This document shows positions 58,113-64,000 of a DNA stretch of 64,000 nt, piece by piece. Each line of letters opens with the position of its first letter. Within the stretch, counting starts at the first letter, position 1. The notes beneath the pieces are model-generated. The model was given only the letters and a program-made list of their open reading frames with translations. It did not search any database and was not told where the DNA came from. The DNA comes from Populus alba. Taxonomy: Eukaryota > Streptophyta > Magnoliopsida > Malpighiales > Salicaceae. The stretch is from positions 3,844,001 through 3,908,000 of the forward strand of contig NC_133302.1 in assembly GCF_005239225.2 (NCBI RefSeq). The letters are read 5' to 3'. The position numbers and the translations under genes were made by a program.

Positions 58113-60565
58113 AATTGCAAGAGGCTTTATGTATGAATCACTACGGAGAAAGAAATAAGACTTAGGGGCATAAAATGTGGTCTGGTTTTGTTCCTTGTAC
58201 TATGCTCGTATTATGCAGAAAATAAAATGTTCTCTGTTTTTTTAGTCGGTTCTGCTTTTGTTTCTATGATTTTTCCTTTCCATTTGATTAAAACTAAAAG
58301 CTTTTCCATCTATGAGATTAATTCAGGTAAAGGAAAATAAATAAATATATAAAATGTTAAATATATGCCCTTATGTAAAGGAAATGGATAAAGTGCCAAT
58401 TGATTTTGCTTATGTAAACCTTAATGATATAGTTTTGAAGTTTTTGTTTTTAAACATTTATTTGAGCTCAGATTAAAAAAATATAGACTTGATAAAATCT
58501 TGACAAAAATGGACAAATTGCAATTGATTTACGCATGCTTATTTTGAAATAAAAAATTTGCTTAATGATATAGTTTAGAAGTTTTTGTTTTTTACCATTT
58601 AGCCTTTAAATATACAAGAACTCAGATTAAAAAAAATTAAAGTATGAAGACTAGAATAAAAATCTTGACAAGAATATAAAGATTAAATTGGTATTGTCTC
58701 TTAGGCAGCATTTGCGCTTTGTCTTGATATAGAAAAAGATCAAGATAGTGGAGCATATCCTTAAAGGATCAAAATTATTTTAAAAAATAAATTTATTATA
58801 TATCTATATTTTTATTTTTTCAACTAAACATATTAATGTATTTTCTATATTTATACTTTTTGTCTTAAAAACATTAATCAAATGCAATGAAAAATTAGGT
58901 GGTAACAAGTTACCATAGAATAAACACAGAAATGAAGAGCAAGTTTTTCAATATTTCTTAGCATGCATAATGAAATTTGTGTAATAATAATTAGAATTAC
59001 CCGGCTTTACTCAATTTAATGAGTTTGATGGGATTAATTTAGGTTATTATTTATGCACTTTGCTTTGAAAGGAAATGGTCTAAGTGGAAGTTTAGTTCGA
59101 ATATCCGGCTTATTTCGATCATTTATTTGGTACAATTGTGAATATGAAGTTGCCTTCAAGTTATATTGTTTATCCATACTAAAATTAGAAAAACAAATAT
59201 ATCCTTAATATGCGGGTCAAATATTTTTTCTTAATATAAAATAAAAATTATCAAGGTGTTGATAATTTTTTTCTAGTAAAAAAAATAAATTAAACCATGC
59301 ATATAGGAGTTGACTCGATATAATTTGATTTATTTGGTGAGTTTAAGACAACTTAAATAACCAATAAAAATATAATTTGACTCACAAAAATTTAAGACGA
59401 TATTTTAAAATAAATAAATTGAAATGACAACATATTGAATCGGCATGGATTAACTTGCTAAATCCATGCTTTGAGTCAAAAGACCATGATAACTTTATAT
59501 AAAACAAATTAAAACAAATTATAAAAATATAATTCTCAATCAATGAAATAGTAAAGGATGGATTTTAAAAAAATCAATTTTTAAACAAATAAAGTCTAAG
59601 TATTAAGCCAAGACTAGGTATGGAGCTCTTGGGGTCGGGTCGAAACCATCTACAAGTCACTTGAGGGGCGAAACCATGACTGAATCTAAAAAGTTTGAGG
59701 GTCAGGTTGAGACTGGCATGGGGTAGTTAAGGGTTGGACCAAGATTGACATGCCTAGATTTCAAGAAAAGACTATATGATTAGGGACCAAGTCAATATTA
59801 AATATGAGGTGCATAATAAAATTCTAAAAATAAAAATAATAAATTGATATGTCGTTAATTTAGTTCAAAGATTTAGACATCAATTCCTATAAATTTGTTG
59901 ATCATCGAAGTAAAATAAATATCATTTCACTCCAAGTAAAAATATTCGATGTCCTTTAAAGCTAAGAGGAATCAAGGAGATTATGAGTAAATTAATTAGA
60001 TAAAGTTTTATAATCAATTTATTACTATCAAGCGAAGTTAATATTGAAAAACAATTTTAATTCACTCAGCAGTAGTCTTAGGAGAAAAGTCTATAAAAGT
60101 TATTATAAGTAACCGTTCAAAAGCTTGAACAATTTAACGTAACTTATTCCTCTCTAATAAATTAATGTGATAGTTGCAACAATCAAGTTAACTCATTTGC
60201 TTCTTATTCTAGTCCGTAACAACAATTTTCATTCATGGAATGTTAGAGACTTGATTTACACTTTTCTTAGATTCTAATGTCCACCGTCTTTATGTCATAC
60301 TCCCGGTCGTAGTGGCATGCTCAATATTGTTGGAAATCTTTATATATGTACTTTAACTTTTATTCAATTCATATTCTTATTTTGAAATTATAACTCTATG
60401 AAAAACCTGTCACAAGAATTAATGTTCAAAAAAAAAAAAAAAAAAACTGAAATTCTTATATTATAGCAATTAATTTATAAAAATTTTTAGGAATGTCAAA
60501 CTCATAAAAATAACTTTTAATAAGCTAAAAATAACATTAAGAAATATAATGTAAAAGGACTAATA

Positions 60566-60570
60566 AAAAA

Positions 60571-60640
<70 letters not shown>

Positions 60641-62048
60641 CACTTACTAATACCCATTAACCTTATTTTTTAAACACTTTTAAAATATAATACTAGACGT
60701 GTTTAAAAAATATTTATTTCATTAAATATCATTAACAATCCATATATACATATCAAAATCTCTTCTACTTTTTGAAAATAATATATATTATTGATTTATG
60801 TGCTTATTTTTTGTTAAATAACTTACATCATGTATTTAAAAAAATACATCAACCTGATTAGTAAAATTCTTGCTCAATTTAACAGAGGTTAAAGTTATCG
60901 ATTGAAAAACTTGATCCAACTAGATTTTTTATGATATTGAATACTTGATGATAGTATGAAATTATTATCCCTATTCTTACATTATGTCCAAAAGGACCAT
61001 AACGAGATTATGTTGCATAACAATATTACCTCTAATAAATACATAACAGATATATATATATATATATATATATAAAAGTGAGAATGAGTTACCCCACACA
61101 TGTAAGTTTTTTTATTGAGCTTTAGCATCTGGGCTGAACATCACTTTGATGCCATGGTGCATAGCTAAAAGAGGCCCATTATATGTAGCTTTCTTCAATC
61201 CCTCGACGCTTTTGGTAAGTAAGAATATCAAACCATGTTTAGAGTGGCATCCAATAATTTAACTTTGAGGTGGAGATGGATTATATCATTATTTGACCAA
61301 GTATTGCTAAGTTTTTATTTTAGTAATGAATTAGAAAATAATATAAAATTATTATATTTAATAGCTTGATTATATAGTGGATAATTATTGAATTTTATAG
61401 CAAAGTATAGATTCCATCTATGAGATTTAAGTCAACCTTTGAATGAGATGTTCTTCTGTTAGCACTTAAATCTGAAATAATAGAGCAAATTGTAAAGCAA
61501 TTCTCATTCAATAATATGCAGGCGAGGCTCGAGACTCCTTGCCTTTCATATAGTATTGTAGAGTTGTACATGTCAAGTACTTGCATCATTCTTTATCTGA
61601 ATCTACTAAACACAACGAGGGCTATAAATTCTTTCTTTCTTTATCTCTGGAGCTCTTTGTGTTACCTTTGGCTACATCATTTTCTTCAGCTTAAACTTTG
61701 CTAACCGTTGGATTTACTTGGTGAAGAAAAATATGAAGAGGGATCGATGGAACTATTTTTTTCCCCTTTTCATGAACATGGATTCAACTTTCTCCTTATT
61801 TCTTTGTTTTTTTTTTTTTATCAATTCCTTTTTTGACACACTCCTTGTTGTATAATGGCGACTGAAGTGTAGATTAATCAATCGCCACCCTTCTTTTAGA
61901 AAAGGATATTACATGTAAAAATCCCCTTTCTCTAGCTTGTCCAATGGGGGAAAAAGCATGCAATGACTTCCTATCTACTTTGGAAGTTAATTAATGCCCT
62001 TGAAGGCAGGAGCCACTAGGGCTAGCATGGAAAGCAAGAACATAAATG
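60566..62048. other. Non-coding interval between the globulins and the transporter
   Basis: It holds a (CA)n(TA)n microsatellite at 60571-60639 and a short (TA)n run near 61052-61073. Short frames (61395-61589 minus, 61516-61704 plus) show no family features. No gene is supported. Confidence 0.5.
60571..60639. repeat. (CA)n(TA)n microsatellite
   Basis: About 22 bases of CA repeat are followed by about 46 bases of TA repeat at the right end of the duplication unit. Confidence 0.95.
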
Positions 62049-64000
62049 TTAAACTAAAGACGGGCCCTTATTGATTTCCACTGGCACTACTTGTTTCAGC
62101 TCTGAGCGTTCTTTGTCAACTTCAGCTTTTAAACACTTCGCATCATTCATTTTCTCTTCTTTGCTTTTTCCCCATAAAACACTATAAAGACCTGCGACCA
62201 ACATGAGCCCACCCAAAACACTACAGCACAAGAAGTGGACACAAGAAATTAAAAAAAAATGAAATAGTGATCATTAAATTTATACCTTTATAGCCCAAAA
62301 TAAATAATTGAAAAATTAATGATATGGGTATATACAAGTCCCCCACTTATTCTCAATTAGATTCTCAGGCTATTTGTTTAATTCCTCAATTGGGACCTTA
62401 ATTTATTAGAAAATCTCAATTTATTTCGTCATCTAAAAAGAGTAATTTTTTTTAAGAGAAATCATCAAGTTCTCTTCAAGAAAATTTATTTTGAATGCAT
62501 AAATTTTAAAATCTAGACAAAATGAAAATGTTATATTAGTAGATATAGATGAGAGTACCCAATTGAGAATTTTCAATATATCAAGGATCTGATTGAGAAA
62601 CAAAATTCAAATGGAAATCCAATTGAGAATAATATTAGCGTGTATAACTTGAAAGACTTATATAAGGTTTGAACAAATAATTAAAGTACCTTCCCAAAGT
62701 GATGATCTCGCATAGTAGAATAGCAGAAAAGAACATTGTAAAGACCAAATTGACTGGTGTAGACATGGCTAAAAACACTGGCCCTTTCTTCTCTATAATC
62801 CATGCTTGCAAGTAGAAAGTAACACCAGTCACCACAATTCCCTATCACAAATTGAAATTATCTGAATTAATATATAGGCATTTTCTACAACATGTTTGGA
62901 TAATAATATTTGATTTTCAAATATTTTTTTCCTAAAAGGCTACATAAATTTTCTCTAAACAATAACATAAAGATCATCAATAAAGCGGGTGGGATTTAAG
63001 TTGTGTTTCACAAAAAATAGATAAGAGTTGATCGGATAAAAAAATCATTAAATTTTATTTTTACGATATTATTTTTGTTTTTTTTAAAATGAATTAATTT
63101 AAATTAATTTATCTAACTCATAACTCATAACTCGAGCATTGCCCCTGAGTCAATCTCTAAATTAGATTTAATAAATATGCCTTAATAACAACGTAATAAT
63201 GGATCATAATATTCTATAAAATATGAAAAGTCATTTTGGCAACTAAATAATGTGAGGGAAAGAAGTATAAAGAATAGATAAGAGAACTTACACAGTAAGC
63301 CACAGCAAGAAGTCTAACATTCCAGCCCAGCTCCCACTCACGAGGATCTCTTTCAAAGCCAATGGCAATGGCAAATAATTGAATTGTGCTTAGAAAGCAC
63401 TGAAGAGTTATGAGTAGAAGCTTTGATGGGTAATCTTTCAGAACCCGTCCCTGTCCCAAAACAGTAGCAACTTAGGTCATTATTACTAAAACCTTATTAA
63501 TTTATTTTACAGTGTAATTGTGATTATTTTTTAAATAATTTTTTGTGCTAAAATACATGTCAATAATTTTTTTTAATTTTTAAAAATTATTTTTGACATC
63601 AGCAAATCAAAATGATTTGAAAACAATAAAAATATATTAATTTGAAATTAAAAAAAATTAAATTTTATTAAAAATATTTTTGAAACGCAAAAATAAACAG
63701 GGTCTAAAACGTTAATAAACAGAAATTCAAAGGGTGGTCTTGGTGTTAGAATTTATTGGGTTAGAATATAGTTTATTCAATTATAGAATCATAGACACAT
63801 AGAAGAGGCTAGACTAGATAGAGCTACGTACCTGCAACACGAGCCACAAGCCCCATAAGATGTTGGACACGAACAAGAGGAAGCAACCCTTTATCCTGGT
63901 TTGGCTAGAAGGAGCATGACTTACAATTCCATGGCTGTTATGGCTCTCAAAGAGGTGATGAGGACACAAAAGATTAAAGTGAGGACCCTTGTATAAGGCA
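62049..64000 (-). CDS. WAT1-related (EamA/nodulin-21 type) transporter, 3' half
   Basis: Minus-strand exons are 63832 to beyond 64000 (ALYKGPHFNLL... KGCFLLFVSNILWGLWLVLQ), 63292-63450 (PSKLLLITLQCFLSTIQL), 62690-62841 (GIVVTGVTFYLQAWIIEKKG, ending EIITLG) and 62049-62220 (VLGGLMLVAGLYSVLWGKSKE), with GT-AG introns; 159 and 152 bp exons fit the family. These are the later membrane segments of a ten-helix EamA carrier, followed by a charged cytosolic tail ending GPSLV. WAT1 itself exports auxin from the vacuole in Arabidopsis, but substrates differ across the family and cannot be assigned. The upstream exons are outside the window. The visible part is intact. Confidence 0.92.

Larger units (their letters stand above)
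55039..60565. repeat. Segmental duplication unit carrying globulin copy 3
   Basis: This is the partner of 42319-47235, in direct orientation about 12.7 kb away. It is nearly identical to about 58385, then diverged, with about 510 extra bases at 59370-59880. It ends at a (CA)n(TA)n microsatellite. Confidence 0.9.

Overview
This window is plant nuclear DNA, most likely from a woody eudicot of the Populus/Salix type. The evidence is GT-AG introns in every gene, a dicot 11S globulin family, LRR-malectin receptor kinases, plant Copia, Gypsy and CACTA elements, a very AT-rich background, and an AT-rich interspersed repeat (for example 11160-11390, 33000-33310, 63520-63710) that I associate with poplar. 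The genus call is recognition from memory, not a database result.

Left part (1-15400). The window opens inside a minus-strand CACTA transposon whose terminus is at 1486. After it come a methionine gamma-lyase fragment, a Copia gag/LTR fragment, and receptor kinase copy A (about 4096-9596, minus). Copy A belongs to the LRR-malectin kinase family (LRR-VIII-2 type) but has lost all LRR exons, one splice donor and most of its last exon. A fragment of an unrelated lectin-type kinase lies at 13744-13957.

Middle part (15402-32712). Receptor kinase copy B (minus) keeps the full domain order: signal peptide, LRRs, malectin-like domain, transmembrane segment, kinase. It carries three LTR insertions: a Copia element in its last exon (15537-20244, TSD CTCTT), a solo LTR in a kinase intron (20872-21384, TSD AACCT) and a second, opposite-strand Copia in an early intron (27364-32319). 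It also has an out-of-frame fusion of two kinase exons. Both kinase copies are read as pseudogenes.

Right part (37287-58112). Three 11S globulin (legumin-type seed storage) genes appear intact. Copy 1 is on minus and copies 2 and 3 are on plus. Each has four exons and shares RY (CATGCA), CCACGT and TATA elements upstream. Copies 2 and 3 sit in a tandem duplication that is almost identical through the genes but clearly diverged about 280 bp past the stop codons. Between them is a minus-strand Gypsy remnant whose long LTR is split by a 3.56 kb TG...CA insertion with TSD CTCAA. That insertion is filled with four tandem arrays (36, 76, 48/49 and 36 bp periods) built from short hairpins; it is the most unusual structure in the window.

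Right edge (62049-64000). The 3' half of a WAT1-related (EamA/nodulin-21 type) membrane transporter gene runs off the window on the minus strand. No rRNA, tRNA or CRISPR features were seen. All exon coordinates were assigned by eye from splice consensus and paralogue comparison.
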